A DNA stretch of 64,000 bases from an uncultured Clostridium sp. (GCA_900557195.1 USRT01000002.1:1-64000), one strand, 5' to 3'. Numbered from the stretch's first letter, positions 52,271 through 62,585 are shown. Numbers and translations are program-made. The notes: generated by a model from the sequence alone, not told the origin.

Positions 52271-52475
52271 GTTACCATTTATATCTTATTTAAAAGCACA
52301 TACTAGCCTAGCTAAGTGTTTGATATATATTTTTTAAAACCAATCGCCGATGGTACGCATTTAGCTAACGTTTCTCAAATTTTCTGCGTGGTATAAAACT
52401 TATCTTTACCAATTGCTGACACGCTTCAAGATTGGTTTTAAAAAATATATATCAAACACTTAGCTAGGCGGTAAC
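52271..52475 (+). repeat. Long-hairpin repeat, copy 3
   Basis: 205 bases, same orientation as copy 2. GTTACCATTT, TTAAAAGCACATACTAGC, arm CTAGCTAAGTGTTTGA, TATATATTTTTTAAAACC, core with GCCGATGGTAC, CTGCGTGGTATAAAA and CACGCTTCAAGATTGG, complementary arm TCAAACACTTAGCTAG, end GCGGTAAC. It lies between spoVT and the gapA promoter. Confidence 0.85.
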
Positions 52476-52507
52476 ATTATCACCAAATTAAAAGATAAAT
52501 TATAACA

Positions 52508-53062
52508 TTATATTTCCATTTGTGTTCCCAAGAAACTAGCGGCTGATTGTACAACTTTTTGCTCTACTTCTGACATTTTTGTATTTGCATCTTTAGATAA
52601 TAAAATTACAGTTCCTATAACATCTCCATCAGCAATTATTGGATATACAACTTGTGCATTATTTTTTCTCTCTTTATTATCATTTTTTGTTATTGGTATA
52701 GATGTATCATTATTTTCTTTACTATTATAATTTTCTTTTTCATCCATAATTTTTTCTAACTCTTCACTAATTCCTTGTTCTAAATATTCCTTTTTAGAAC
52801 CACCTGAAACAGCAATAACAGTATCTTTATCTGTTATACATGCAATATGACCAGTTGTTTTTGCAAGTGTTTCAGCATATTCTGTTGCAAACTCAGAAAG
52901 TTCACCTATAGGCGAATATTTTTTTAATATAACTTCTCCTTCTTTGTCTGTAAATATTTCTAATGGGTCACCCTCTTTTATTCTTAATGTTTTTCTAATT
53001 TCTTTTGGAATAACAACTCTTCCTAAATCATCTATCCTTCTTACTACTCCTGTTGCTTTCAT
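52508..53062 (-). CDS. spoVT: SpoVT/AbrB-family transcriptional regulator
   Basis: 184 residues: an N-terminal swapped-hairpin AbrB domain (MKATGVVRRIDDLGRVVIPKEIR) and a C-terminal GAF-like domain. The length and GAF domain point to SpoVT, a forespore regulator acting with SigG. Residues ~105-135 carry an Asn/Glu/Lys-rich insert. GGAGG precedes the ATG. Confidence 0.88.
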   Translation of the reverse strand: MKATGVVRRIDDLGRVVIPKEIRKTLRIKEGDPLEIFTDKEGEVILKKYSPIGELSEFATEYAETLAKTTGHIACITDKDTVIAVSGGSKKEYLEQGISEELEKIMDEKENYNSKENNDTSIPITKNDNKERKNNAQVVYPIIADGDVIGTVILLSKDANTKMSEVEQKVVQSAASFLGTQMEI

Positions 53063-53263
53063 TTTTTCCCTCCTTGTTTTTGTTTTATAATTTTATTATT
53101 ACAAATTAGGAAAAAATTATGCAAAATTTTTAATTTTTAAAAATCAATTTATGCAATTATAAAAAGGATATAATTTTCATATTATACCCTTCTTTTTTAT
53201 TAATTAGTGCTATTATTTATAGTATATAGTTTAAAATCTAAATTTTACTCTTTTTGTTTTAAA

Positions 53264-53806
53264 CTACCAACCTGTACCATTTTCTTGAATCTTATATGAT
53301 CCATTATTATGTTTTATAAATACACAAGATGTTTTGTTTATTAACCAATCTTCTTGTTTTTCTCCGTTTCCAGCCATCCATTCAGTATTCTCTATATTCT
53401 CTGGCTTTACTGAATATGTGACTTCTGCAAAAATGTCTTTTTCATTTACGTTATTACCTTCAGTACCTTCATATGTATTTATTACATTTTTTCTTTCATT
53501 TCCTAATAAAACTTTTACTTTATCTATTTTGTATCCTTTTAATTTTTTTCCTGAACTTTCTTCCATATTCTTTAAGTAATCCAAAAACAACTCTTCTACA
53601 ATTTCACTATCTGTTTTTGATGCACTTTGTGTATTTGTACTTTCTTTATTATTTTCTTCTGTATTTTGACCTTCGTTTTTTACTTTATTTTCTTCTATTT
53701 GATTATTTTCATTTGTAATATTATTTAATGTACATCCTGTTAACATTACTAATATACAAGTAACTATTATACTAATTAAACTAACTTTTAAAATTTTATT
53801 TTTCAT
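53264..53806 (-). CDS. Putative lipoprotein of the ECF sigma cluster
   Basis: 180 residues with a signal peptide and lipobox LTGC (Cys ~25), an Asn/Glu-rich linker, then a domain ending EDWLINKTSCVFIKHNNGSYKI, resembling a cystatin/NTF2-like extracellular fold (DUF4829-like at best). It lies 36 bases after the anti-sigma gene and is probably part of that regulon. Confidence 0.65.
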   Translation of the reverse strand: MKNKILKVSLISIIVTCILVMLTGCTLNNITNENNQIEENKVKNEGQNTEENNKESTNTQSASKTDSEIVEELFLDYLKNMEESSGKKLKGYKIDKVKVLLGNERKNVINTYEGTEGNNVNEKDIFAEVTYSVKPENIENTEWMAGNGEKQEDWLINKTSCVFIKHNNGSYKIQENGTGW

Positions 53807-53842
53807 ACAAATCCCTCAATTCTTAAATTTCATTTTTTTCTT

Positions 53843-54949
53843 CTATTTCCCATTCTCAAAATCAATTTCAAACTCTGAAATTTTATCTGAAACAGGCTTA
53901 CCTTTTTTATCTAACTCAGGTGTTTCTTTCATTATTTCTACTTTTATATTGGTAATACTTGGTTTAAGATACTCTTCATATTCATTATACCAATTTGCTG
54001 GTCCATCATAAATCTCAAAAACAAGATCTGTTCCATCATTATAACATTTTGGATAGAATAGGTATTTTGAACCATAATTATCTATTACTCTTAAATAAAT
54101 AACATCATAATTCATCGAGCTATCTGCCTTTTCCTTACAATAAATCTTTATTCCTGTTTTGGTATATGAATATCCATAAAAACTATATGTATTTTTTCCT
54201 ATATCTGCCTTAACTTCTGGAATTTTAGTTACTTCAATGTCTCCAGAATAAAGATTACCATCTAATGTATATTCTGTTTTTAGATTTGCCTCTAAAATTG
54301 TGTTATTTATATTAAATTTATTATATTCAAATATAAAGTTTAAATCACTATTTAAATATTCTTTATTTAAATTTAATACTAGCTCTTGTACTATCATATT
54401 ACCTTTTACTTCAATATCTTTAACATGGAAATACCAAAATTCTCCATCTATCATATCTATGTCATTAATATCTTTATTATTTACATATATTTTACAATCT
54501 GTAAATATTTCATTAAAAAATAATTCTTTATAATTGTTATTTGAATTTTTATAATCATCTAAATTAATATATTCTTCTATATTATCTGGAAATATGATTT
54601 CATACATTACTCTAACTTCACTGTCTATTCTTTTTGCACTTTTAATCTTAAATTGCATATTATTATTTGAAGTAACAATATTTGGTTCTTCTAAATAATC
54701 ATCTTTCGTATTTCCTGTTATCCAATTTACTACACTTCTTATATATTCTCCTGCTTTAACCTGAAATGTAGAATTAGTAATTATAATCATTGCACATGCA
54801 CACACTGATACTAAAGGTACTACTCTTTTGATAATCCATATTTTCTTGTTTTTTATTTTTCCTTTTTTCATTTGTATGTTATAATATATCCTCTCTTTTG
54901 ATTCTTCATCTAACTTTATTGTTTCATATGCTTTTTTTATTTCATTCAT
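53843..54949 (-). CDS. Anti-sigma factor, DUF4179-like membrane protein
   Basis: 368 residues: cytoplasmic N-terminal ~45 residues, one helix (~47-65), then an extracellular domain (FKIKSAKRIDSEVRVMYEI...). Its start overlaps the sigma gene by 8 bases (54942-54949), the usual arrangement for translational coupling of an ECF sigma with its inhibitor. Confidence 0.8.
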   Translation of the reverse strand: MNEIKKAYETIKLDEESKERIYYNIQMKKGKIKNKKIWIIKRVVPLVSVCACAMIIITNSTFQVKAGEYIRSVVNWITGNTKDDYLEEPNIVTSNNNMQFKIKSAKRIDSEVRVMYEIIFPDNIEEYINLDDYKNSNNNYKELFFNEIFTDCKIYVNNKDINDIDMIDGEFWYFHVKDIEVKGNMIVQELVLNLNKEYLNSDLNFIFEYNKFNINNTILEANLKTEYTLDGNLYSGDIEVTKIPEVKADIGKNTYSFYGYSYTKTGIKIYCKEKADSSMNYDVIYLRVIDNYGSKYLFYPKCYNDGTDLVFEIYDGPANWYNEYEEYLKPSITNIKVEIMKETPELDKKGKPVSDKISEFEIDFENGK

Positions 54950-55418
54950 CTAATTCACCTCCTATTTTCACTTTTAATATTTCTCGTCCTCTTTTTAACT
55001 GGCTTCTTACTGTAGACTCCTTTTTTCCTATAATTTTAGCTATTTCTATACTTGAATATCCCTCATAATAATATAAATATATAGTTGTTTTATATTTATT
55101 TGGTAAGTTTAAAACAATATGTAATGTTTCATCTATATCATTTTTTTCATTTGGATTTGCTAAATTATAATCTTCTATATTATCAATCTTATTTTTCCAT
55201 GATTTCAGACTATTTTTACATAAATTGCTAGCAGTAACTATTAGCCAAGCTTTTTCATGCTTATAATTTTCAAATTTCACTTCTTTCCTTAGTAATCTTA
55301 TAAAAGTTTCTTGAACTATATCTTCCGCATCTGATTTGTTTTTTAAATACGAATAGCAAATTCTATATACAGTATCAACATTTCTTTCATAGATTTCTTT
55401 AAATTTCATTTCATCCAT
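54942..55418 (-). CDS. ECF-type RNA polymerase sigma factor
   Basis: 158 residues. Region 2: VYRICYSYLKNKSDAEDIVQETFIRLL; region 4: LPNKYKTTIYLYYYEGYSSIEIAKIIGKKESTVRSQLKRGR. No region 3. Signal unknown; likely cell-envelope stress, given the downstream lipoprotein. Confidence 0.92.
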   Translation of the reverse strand: MDEMKFKEIYERNVDTVYRICYSYLKNKSDAEDIVQETFIRLLRKEVKFENYKHEKAWLIVTASNLCKNSLKSWKNKIDNIEDYNLANPNEKNDIDETLHIVLNLPNKYKTTIYLYYYEGYSSIEIAKIIGKKESTVRSQLKRGREILKVKIGGELDE

Positions 55419-55551
55419 TACTAAAAACTCCTTTTAATAAGTTCCATAATTATTACATTTAATTTTTCCTCACTTTAAATACAATTTAAAATAAATAAAA
55501 GTTGCATTTTTTATATATTTTTTTTATTACTAATCCTTAATAGTAACTTTT

Positions 55552-56202
55552 TTAGTCTTTTGCAATTGTAATAATCCCTACTTCTATACATCCCGCTTCT
55601 TTTAATATCTTTGCACATTCATTAACAGTACTTCCTGTTGTATATATATCATCTAACAGTAATACTTTTTTATTCATAACTTTTTCTGCACTCTTAATTT
55701 GATATACATCTTTTATATTATTTTCCCTCTGTTTTTTATTTAATGAACTTTGTGCTATTATATTTTTAGTTTTTATGAGAACTCTATTTTCTAATTTTAT
55801 ATTTTTAATTTCATATACTAAATCTTTAGCAATTAATTCACTTTGATTATACCCTCTTGTCCTCATTCTATCTTTGTGTATAGGTATAGGAATTAAAACA
55901 TCATATTTTTTTATAAATTCTATATTTTCTTTACTATTTAAAATCATCTCTGAAAAGCTACTATGTAAATAAGACTTTTCTCTAAATTTATAATCTAATA
56001 TTCTCTGTCTAATTATACCTTCATATTTAAAAATATATAAATGCTCTTTAAAATTTTTATTATTATATGTATCAATCTTATTTAATGATTTAAATTTAAT
56101 TAATTCCATACATTCTTCACATATATATTTTCCGCTTATTTTTAAACAGATTCCACACACTGGTGGAAAAATAAAATTAAGGACACAATCTAAAAAGTTC
56201 AT
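55552..56202 (-). CDS. comF: ComF-family phosphoribosyltransferase-like protein
   Basis: 216 residues. N-terminal zinc cysteines CGIC..CEEC, then PIPIHKDRMRTRGYNQSELIA and the PRPP-loop-like LLLDDIYTTGSTVNECA. ComF supports DNA uptake in competent bacteria. It follows recD2 by 60 bases. Confidence 0.9.
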   Translation of the reverse strand: MNFLDCVLNFIFPPVCGICLKISGKYICEECMELIKFKSLNKIDTYNNKNFKEHLYIFKYEGIIRQRILDYKFREKSYLHSSFSEMILNSKENIEFIKKYDVLIPIPIHKDRMRTRGYNQSELIAKDLVYEIKNIKLENRVLIKTKNIIAQSSLNKKQRENNIKDVYQIKSAEKVMNKKVLLLDDIYTTGSTVNECAKILKEAGCIEVGIITIAKD

Positions 56203-56262
56203 AATTCCTCCTTTTTATTTTTGTGCCCCCTATTTAATTTATAATTAATTTAATATTAGATA

Positions 56263-58475
56263 TTAAATCTCTATTAACCTTTCTTTTAATCCTGTATTTC
56301 TTTTCTTTATATCTACATTTTGAATCATGTAATTTACAATATTAGGATTTCCTATTACAATAAGCATCTTTTTGGCTCTAGTCATTGCTGTATATAATAA
56401 ATTTCTTGTAAGTAAAATTGGTGATGCCTGCATAATAGGTAATATAACAACATCAAATTCACTTCCGCTGTGCTTTATGAACTGTTATTGCATATGAATG
56501 TTCTATTTGTTCTAAGTCTTGATATGTATACCATGCTATTTTTTCATCATCAAACTGAATCTTTACCTTTTTTTCTAAATCATCAATTGTCTTTATTGTG
56601 CCAAGTTCCCCATTAAAAACTCCTGTTCCAGTTTCATATTTAGGTAATTTTCTTTCCCAAAATATATCATAATTATTTTTAACTTGCATTACTCTATCTC
56701 CAACTCTGTAAATTGCACCCATATTTTGTTTTTCTATTGTCTCTTCTCTTTTAGGATTTAAAGTTTGCTGTAATATTTTATTTAATTCTTTAGTTCCAAG
56801 CATTCCTTTTTTAGTTGGAGTTATTACTTGTATATTTTTAAAGAAATCATAATCACCATAATTTTTTAATCTTCCATTACACAATGATAATATTTGATAT
56901 AATATTTTATCTTGATTTTGTTCATTAATATAAAAGAAATCATCATTTAATTTTTCTTCTGACTCTTCTTGTTTTATAAAATATTCTCCACTATTAACTC
57001 TATGGCTATTAATTATTATCTTACTTTTAGCAGCCTGTCTAAATATCTTATTTAAAGTTATTGTAGTTATTCTATTTGAATTAATTATATCTTCTAATAT
57101 ACTACCAGGACCTACTGATGGTAACTGGTCCACATCTCCTACTAGTACAAGTTTTGTTCCTTGATATATAGCTTTCAATAAATAATTCATTAAAAATAAA
57201 TCCACCATAGACATTTCATCAATAATTATTACATCTGCATCTATTGGTGCAACGCTACTGTCAATGTTACTTATACATTCATCCTCTATCTTTCCTATTT
57301 CTAACAAACGGTGCAATGTTTTAGCTTCTTCATTTGTTGTTTCTGTCATTCTTTTGGCAGCTCTACCAGTTGGTGCACAAAGTACTGTTTTCTTACCTTG
57401 TTTTTTATATAAATCTATTATTACTTTTATTATTGTTGTTTTACCAGTACCTGGCCCACCAGTAATTACACATACGTTATGATCATTCACTGCTTCTACA
57501 GCCTCTTTTTGTTTAGTAGATAATTCTATATCTGTTTCTTTCTCCACTTTTTCTAATTCTTTTGAGAATCCTTTTATTTTTTTTATATTTTTAGCATTAT
57601 CTAATACTATTAATTTTTCAGCTATATCTTGTTCTGCTTTATCATAATAATCTAAATAAATCCATTCTGCATCTTTCATTTTATATATAACTATCTCTTT
57701 ATTTACTTTTAATCTGATAATTGTTTCTTCTATTTCTTCATTTGTTACAGATAATAATTCTCTTGTAAAATTATACAAATTTTCTTTTTCCACACAACAA
57801 TGACCATTAGATGCTACTCTTAAAAGTGCATATTTAATTCCACTTGCAATTCTCTTTTCATTATTATATGGAATTCCTATTTCCATAGCCATTCTATCAA
57901 TTTGTTTAAAATCCACATTATTTGCAATATCTACTAGTATATATGGATTTGTCTCTATTTCTTCTATAGCATTTACACCTAATCGTTTATATACATTTTT
58001 AGCATTTTGAACACCAATACCAAATTTCTCTAAAAATCCAACAATTTGCCACAATTCCCAATTTTCATTAAATTGTTCTGCCATCTCTATAGCCTTGGAT
58101 TCTGTTATACCTTTTATCCCGAGCAAGTTTGGTTGGTTCAAATTTAAAAATATGAATTGTTTGCTCTCCAAATTTATCAATTATCTTTTTAGCTGTCGCA
58201 GGACCAATCCCCTTTATTGCACCATTTCCCAAATATTTTTCCAAGCTTGCTAAACTCTGTGGCATCATCTTTTCGAAAGTTTCCACTTTAAACTGTCTTC
58301 CATAATCTTGATGAGTTACAAATCTGCCTATTAACTTTAAAGTATCTCCTATATTTATAAATGGTAAATATCCAACAATAGTAAATTCTTCTTCATCTGT
58401 TTCTAATGTAGCTACTGTATAACTATTAACTTCATTTTGATATATTATCTCTGTTAAGTCTCCTTTAAGTTCCAA
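56263..58475 (-). CDS. recD2: RecD2-type ATP-dependent DNA helicase, two CGG +1 shifts
   Basis: ~736 residues restored. N-terminal OB and helix-hairpin-helix region (NGAIKGIGPATAKKIIDKFG), Walker A TGGPGTGKTTI, VIIDEMSMVD, LVGDVDQLPSVGPG, and motif VI. The frame shifts at GCT-C-GGG (CCG 58119-58121; PTKLAGIKGITESKA) and CAG-C-GGA (56465-56467; YAITVHKAQGSEFDVVILP). Between and after the sites all helicase motifs are in frame; the C-terminus TRNLLYTAMTRAKKMLIVIG runs on to a stop at 56263. Unshifted translation stops 16 codons after the first site. A 5'-3' helicase for genome maintenance. Confidence 0.93.
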
Positions 58476-58589
58476 TTTAATCCTCTCTTTGCTATAATAT
58501 TTTAGCTCATTATATATGATTATTTAAAAAAAGTCTATTATTCTTAGTAACATAAATATAATTTTATAATATAATATCTTATAAAATAA

Positions 58590-58623
58590 AATTGCCAAAA
58601 GGGACGGGGCATTTTGGCAATTT
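58590..58623. repeat. Solo REP-like palindrome R4
   Basis: AATTGCCAAAAGGGACGGGG then CATTTTGGCAATT: 11 bp arms around an 11 base loop, the cleanest copy of the repeat that flanks the RAYT gene 52 kb away. It lies between the divergent recD2 and the plus-strand gene at 58656. Confidence 0.8.
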
Positions 58624-58655
58624 TAAAACACCATTTTACATATATGGAGGTTTAT

Positions 58656-59009
58656 ATGGCTGATTTCATTTTTTATGGCATATTATGGACGCTTGCCTTG
58701 TATGGACTTTTTGATATAATTAAAACAATTATTTATTTATGTACATATACCAATCTAAAATCTGATGGAATTTACTTAATTGTTGCTGTTAAAAATCAAG
58801 AAAATAAAATTGAATTTTTTATGCGTTCTTTACTATTTCGTTTTTTGTATGGAAATGAAGATTATTTAAAAAATATTATTGTAACAGATTTAGATTCATC
58901 AGATGGAACAAAAAAGATACTAAGCCATCTTGAAAAAGATTATGATTGTATAAAAATTGTTAATTGGAAAGAATGTAAGGATATTATTGATAATGTTAAT
59001 GTAAAATAG
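58656..59009 (+). CDS. Hypothetical membrane-anchored protein with glycosyltransferase-2-like start
   Basis: 117 residues: one or two N-terminal helices (FIFYGILWTLALYGLFDIIK), then GIYLIVAVKNQENKIEFFMRSLLF and TDLDSSDGTKKIL, which resembles the first strands of a GT-2 fold with DxSSDGT, but too short for an enzyme. Start chosen at 58656 because GGAGG lies 5 bases before it. Base composition is native. Confidence 0.65.
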   Translation: MADFIFYGILWTLALYGLFDIIKTIIYLCTYTNLKSDGIYLIVAVKNQENKIEFFMRSLLFRFLYGNEDYLKNIIVTDLDSSDGTKKILSHLEKDYDCIKIVNWKECKDIIDNVNVK

Positions 59010-59084
59010 TTAATACTATGGATACGGAAAAATCTTTAGAAAACTACAGATTCTTTAATAAAGTCTTATTTTAATATAATATCC

Positions 59085-59122
59085 AAAAAGACATAAACAA
59101 AATTATTGTTTATGTCTTTTTA
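59085..59122. terminator. Bidirectional terminator between the plus-strand gene and rplQ
   Basis: AAAAAGACATAAACAA and TTGTTTATGTCTTTTT form a perfect stem with T runs on both sides; it ends both the converging rplQ operon and the plus-strand gene. Confidence 0.85.
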
Positions 59123-59130
59123 TATCAATA

Positions 59131-59655
59131 TTAAACTAATTGTAATATAACAACTTCTGCAGCGTCTCCTCTTCTTGGTCCAGCTTTAATGATACGTGTG
59201 TATCCTCCAACTCTTCCTTCGTATTTAGGAGCTATTTCATTAAATAATTTTGCTGTTAAGTCTACTTTATTTCCTTCAGAATCTTTTACTTTGTTTATCA
59301 TTGTCATCATTTTTCTTCTTGCATTTAATCTTGAAGGCATATCTTTTTGTCTTTTTTCTGTAGTTTCTTCTTTAACTACTTTTAAATATTCTTTACCATT
59401 TTTACTTTTTACAAGTTCTGTAACTTTGTTACCTTTGCTATCTAATTTAGCTTTATATATTTTAGCATCTACCATTTCAAAATTATCTTTTTCTTTTACT
59501 GCTAATGCGATAATACTATCAGCCATAGCTTTTATTTCTTTAGCTCTAGCTTCTGTTGTTTCAATTTTTTCATGTAGAATAAGATCTGTTAACCCAGTCT
59601 TAAGCATTGCTAATCTTATATCTGTTGTTCTTCCTAATTTTCTATTAGTTGCCAC
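59131..59655 (-). CDS. rplQ: Ribosomal protein L17 (long form)
   Basis: 174 residues. RKLGRTTDIRLAMLKTGLTDLI at the start, RLNARRKMMTMI and APKYEGRVGGYTRIIKAGPRRGDAAEVVIL at the end. Residues ~55-105 (KEKDNFEMVDAKIYKAKLD... to KRQKDMP) are an insertion relative to the ~115-residue common form; longer L17 forms are known in some Clostridia. Last gene of the alpha operon. Confidence 0.95.
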   Translation of the reverse strand: MATNRKLGRTTDIRLAMLKTGLTDLILHEKIETTEARAKEIKAMADSIIALAVKEKDNFEMVDAKIYKAKLDSKGNKVTELVKSKNGKEYLKVVKEETTEKRQKDMPSRLNARRKMMTMINKVKDSEGNKVDLTAKLFNEIAPKYEGRVGGYTRIIKAGPRRGDAAEVVILQLV

Positions 59656-59707
59656 TTTGTTTTCCCTCCTTAATATTTTTTTAAAATATTATTTAGCAAT
59701 TATTTTA

Positions 59708-60655
59708 CTAATCATCTTCTCTAGCAAAGTCTAATCCTAATGAATGTAATTTATTTGTTACTTCATCTAAAGATTTCTTTCCTAAATTTCTAACTTTCAT
59801 CATATCAGCTTCAGATTTATTAGTTAAATCTTCAACTGTAGATATTCCAGCTCTTTTTAAACAATTGAATGATCTAACAGATAATTCTAAATCTTCAATT
59901 GACATTTCTAATACTTTTTCTTTCTTAGATTCTTCTTTTTCTATCATAATTTGAGTATTTTTTGTTGCTTCTGATAAATCGATAAATAACTCTAAATGTC
60001 CTGTCATAACTTTAGCTGCTAAGCTTAAAGCTTCATATGGTTTTAAACTTCCATCAGTCCAAACTTCTATTGTTAATTTATCGTAATCTACCATTTGACC
60101 AACTCTTGTATTTTCTACTGAATAATTAACTTTTTTTACTGGTGTATAGATAGAATCTATTGGAAGTACTCCTAAAGATTGTTCAGGCTTCTTATTTTTT
60201 TCAGCTGTATTATATCCTCTACCCATATCAGCTGTCATTTCTATTACTAGAGAACCACCTTCTGCAACTGTAGCAATATGTAAATCTGGATTTAATACCT
60301 CTACAGTGCCATCTGTGATAATATCACCTGCAGTAACTTCTCCTTCACCTTTAAAATTTATTCTTAAAATCTTTTCTTCATTCTTATCTAATTTTAATCT
60401 AACACTTTTTAAATTAATGATTATCTCTGGTACATCTTCTACAACATTTGCAATAGTAGAAAACTCATGTACTACGCCATCAATTTTTACACTAGTTATA
60501 GCACTTCCAGGTAATGAAGAAAGTAATATTCTCCTTAGTGAATTTCCAATTGTTACGCCATATCCACGTTCTAATGGCTCGCAAACAAATTTTGCGTAAT
60601 TGCTGCCTTCGTCTACTTCTAAGCATTTAATATTTGGCTTTTCAAATTCTATCAT
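59708..60655 (-). CDS. rpoA: RNA polymerase alpha subunit
   Basis: 315 residues. N-terminal assembly domain (FVCEPLERGYGVTIGNSLRRILLSSLPG), linker, and C-terminal DNA/activator-binding domain (LELSVRSFNCLKRAGISTVEDLT, VRNLGKKSLDEV). Confidence 0.98.
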   Translation of the reverse strand: MIEFEKPNIKCLEVDEGSNYAKFVCEPLERGYGVTIGNSLRRILLSSLPGSAITSVKIDGVVHEFSTIANVVEDVPEIIINLKSVRLKLDKNEEKILRINFKGEGEVTAGDIITDGTVEVLNPDLHIATVAEGGSLVIEMTADMGRGYNTAEKNKKPEQSLGVLPIDSIYTPVKKVNYSVENTRVGQMVDYDKLTIEVWTDGSLKPYEALSLAAKVMTGHLELFIDLSEATKNTQIMIEKEESKKEKVLEMSIEDLELSVRSFNCLKRAGISTVEDLTNKSEADMMKVRNLGKKSLDEVTNKLHSLGLDFAREDD

Positions 60656-60713
60656 TATTAACCTCCTAATAACATAAACATGGGATTATACTCCCTATTT
60701 TTATTAATAACTA

Positions 60714-61340
60714 TTATTTAGAGTAAAGCTCTACTATTAAATGTTCTTCAACTGGTAAATCTACATCTTCTCTAGATGCTAGAGTTACAACTTTTCCACT
60801 TAATTTTTCAGTATCTTTCTCTAACCAAGCTGGAACTGGTCTTGATGCATTTTCTTCTACACTTAATTTTATTGTTCCATTATCTCTTCTAATTTCTCTA
60901 ACAGCTATTACATCTCCTGCTTTTACTAAATAAGATGGTATATCAACTTTTTGTCCATTAACTTCAAAAGCACCATGTGTTACTTGCATTCTTGCTTGTG
61001 CTCTTGAACTTGCTAAACCTAATCTATATACTACATTATCTAATCTGCTTTCTAGTATTTGAAGTAATACTTCACCAGTTTTTCCTTTACTATTTGAAGC
61101 CATATCGAAGTATTTTCTAAATTGTTTTTCACTTACTCCATAAAAAGCTTTTGTTTTTTGTTTTTCTCTTAATTGAGTTCCATATTCTGAAAGTTTTTTC
61201 TTCTTTTGCCCATTTTGTCCTGGAGCATAATTTCTTCTTGAAATACTACATTTATCTGAATAACATCTTGTACCTTTTAAGAATAATTTTTGACCTTCTC
61301 TACGGCAAATGCGGCATTGTTCATCTTTATATCTTGCCAT
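60714..61340 (-). CDS. rpsD: Ribosomal protein S4
   Basis: 208 residues. Zinc-type N-terminus with Cys9, Cys12, Cys26 and Cys31, and an S4 RNA-binding domain (RLDNVVYRLGLASSRAQARMQVTHG). Zinc form of S4, common in Clostridia. Confidence 0.98.
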   Translation of the reverse strand: MARYKDEQCRICRREGQKLFLKGTRCYSDKCSISRRNYAPGQNGQKKKKLSEYGTQLREKQKTKAFYGVSEKQFRKYFDMASNSKGKTGEVLLQILESRLDNVVYRLGLASSRAQARMQVTHGAFEVNGQKVDIPSYLVKAGDVIAVREIRRDNGTIKLSVEENASRPVPAWLEKDTEKLSGKVVTLASREDVDLPVEEHLIVELYSK

Positions 61341-61371
61341 TTTTCTATTTCACCTTCCTTAATATTTTTTA

Positions 61372-61770
61372 TTATACACGACGTCTTTTTGGTGGTCTAC
61401 AACCATTGTGTGGTATTGGTGTTACATCTTTAATACTGCTTATTTCTAAACCTGCAGCTTGTAATGATCTTATTGCTGCTTCACGTCCTGAACCTGGTCC
61501 TTTTACAAATACTTCTACAGATTTTAAACCATGTTCCATAGCTGCTTTTGCAGCTGTTTCTGCTGCTTCTCCTGCAGCAAATGGAGTACTTTTTCTTGAA
61601 CCTTTAAATCCAAGTTCTCCTGCACTTGCCCAAGATATACTATTACCTTGAACATCTGTAATTGTAACTATTGTATTATTAAAACTAGAATGAATATGAG
61701 CCATACCTTTTTCGATATTTTTTCTATCTCTTCTTCTAGTTGTTGTTCTTTTTGTTACATTCTTAGCCAT
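61372..61770 (-). CDS. rpsK: Ribosomal protein S11
   Basis: 132 residues. HIHSSFNNTIVTITDVQGN, KSTPFAAGEAAE and the C-terminal HNGCRPPKRRRV are diagnostic. In the alpha operon between rpsM and rpsD. Confidence 0.98.
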   Translation of the reverse strand: MAKNVTKRTTTRRRDRKNIEKGMAHIHSSFNNTIVTITDVQGNSISWASAGELGFKGSRKSTPFAAGEAAETAAKAAMEHGLKSVEVFVKGPGSGREAAIRSLQAAGLEISSIKDVTPIPHNGCRPPKRRRV

Positions 61771-61785
61771 TTTAAGTTTTACCTC

Positions 61786-62151
61786 CTATTTTTTACTTTT
61801 ACTTACTAATTTTCTAGGTCCCTTTCTTGTACGAGCATTTGTTTTTGTTCTTTGCCCTCTAACTGGTAGACCTCTTCTATGTCTTAATCCTCTATAGCAT
61901 CCTATTTCTGTAAGTCTTTTTATATTTAATGCTACTTCTCTTCTTAAGTCACCTTCAACTTTAAGTCCTTCCATAGCTTTTCTGATTGCTTGTACTTGAT
62001 CATCTGTTAAATCTTTTACTCTAATGTCTGGATTTACCCCAGCTTTTTCTAATATTTTTTTAGAACTTGGTAATCCAATACCATATATGTAAGTTAGTCC
62101 TATTTCTACTCTTTTTTCTCTAGGTAAATCTACTCCTGATATACGAGCCAT
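61786..62151 (-). CDS. rpsM: Ribosomal protein S13
   Basis: 121 residues. MARISGVDLPREKRVEIGLTY..GIG, CYRGLRHRRGLPVRGQRT and TNARTRKGPRK. The 255 bases between it and rpmJ are extremely AT-rich with TATATAAATA repeats and no gene. Confidence 0.98.
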   Translation of the reverse strand: MARISGVDLPREKRVEIGLTYIYGIGLPSSKKILEKAGVNPDIRVKDLTDDQVQAIRKAMEGLKVEGDLRREVALNIKRLTEIGCYRGLRHRRGLPVRGQRTKTNARTRKGPRKLVSKSKK

Positions 62152-62406
62152 AATTTTTTAGCACCTCCAAAATGTTTTATAAAATTTAAAATTTTTTATA
62201 ATTTTGTTTTAAATATGTTAAAGGTGAAATGCACTTTAAATTCACTATTTATGGATTGTAAAAAATAGTAAATAAAGTCTTTAACTAAATTTAAAACTAT
62301 ATATAAATACAAATCTAATATATAAATTATTATATCTATATATAAATATATACAGATACATAGATTTACAGCCGCCAACTAGATTTATATTAATATCAAA
62401 AAATAA

Positions 62407-62520
62407 TTACCCTTGTCTTTGTTTATGTTTTGGGTTTTCACAAATTACTCTAATTTTACCTTTTCTTTTGATAACTTTGCATTTTTCACATATTTTCTTT
62501 ACTGATGGTCTTACTTTCAT
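62407..62520 (-). CDS. rpmJ: Ribosomal protein L36
   Basis: 37 residues: MKVRPSVKKICEKCKVIKRK then GKIRVICENPKHKQRQG. Zinc ligands Cys11, Cys14, Cys27 and His32 are all present. AGGAGG precedes the ATG. Position between infA and rpsM is the usual one. Confidence 0.97.
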   Translation of the reverse strand: MKVRPSVKKICEKCKVIKRKGKIRVICENPKHKQRQG

Positions 62521-62585
62521 TATTACTACACCTCCTGTAATTTTTGCATACTATTTGCTATATTTTGTATTGGCAATTATAAAAG

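Noticed and set aside
62196..62378. A 60-residue reading frame between rpsM and rpmJ
   Set aside because: It consists of Tyr/Ile/Leu codons from TATATA repeats in an AT-rich spacer, with no ribosome binding site or family.
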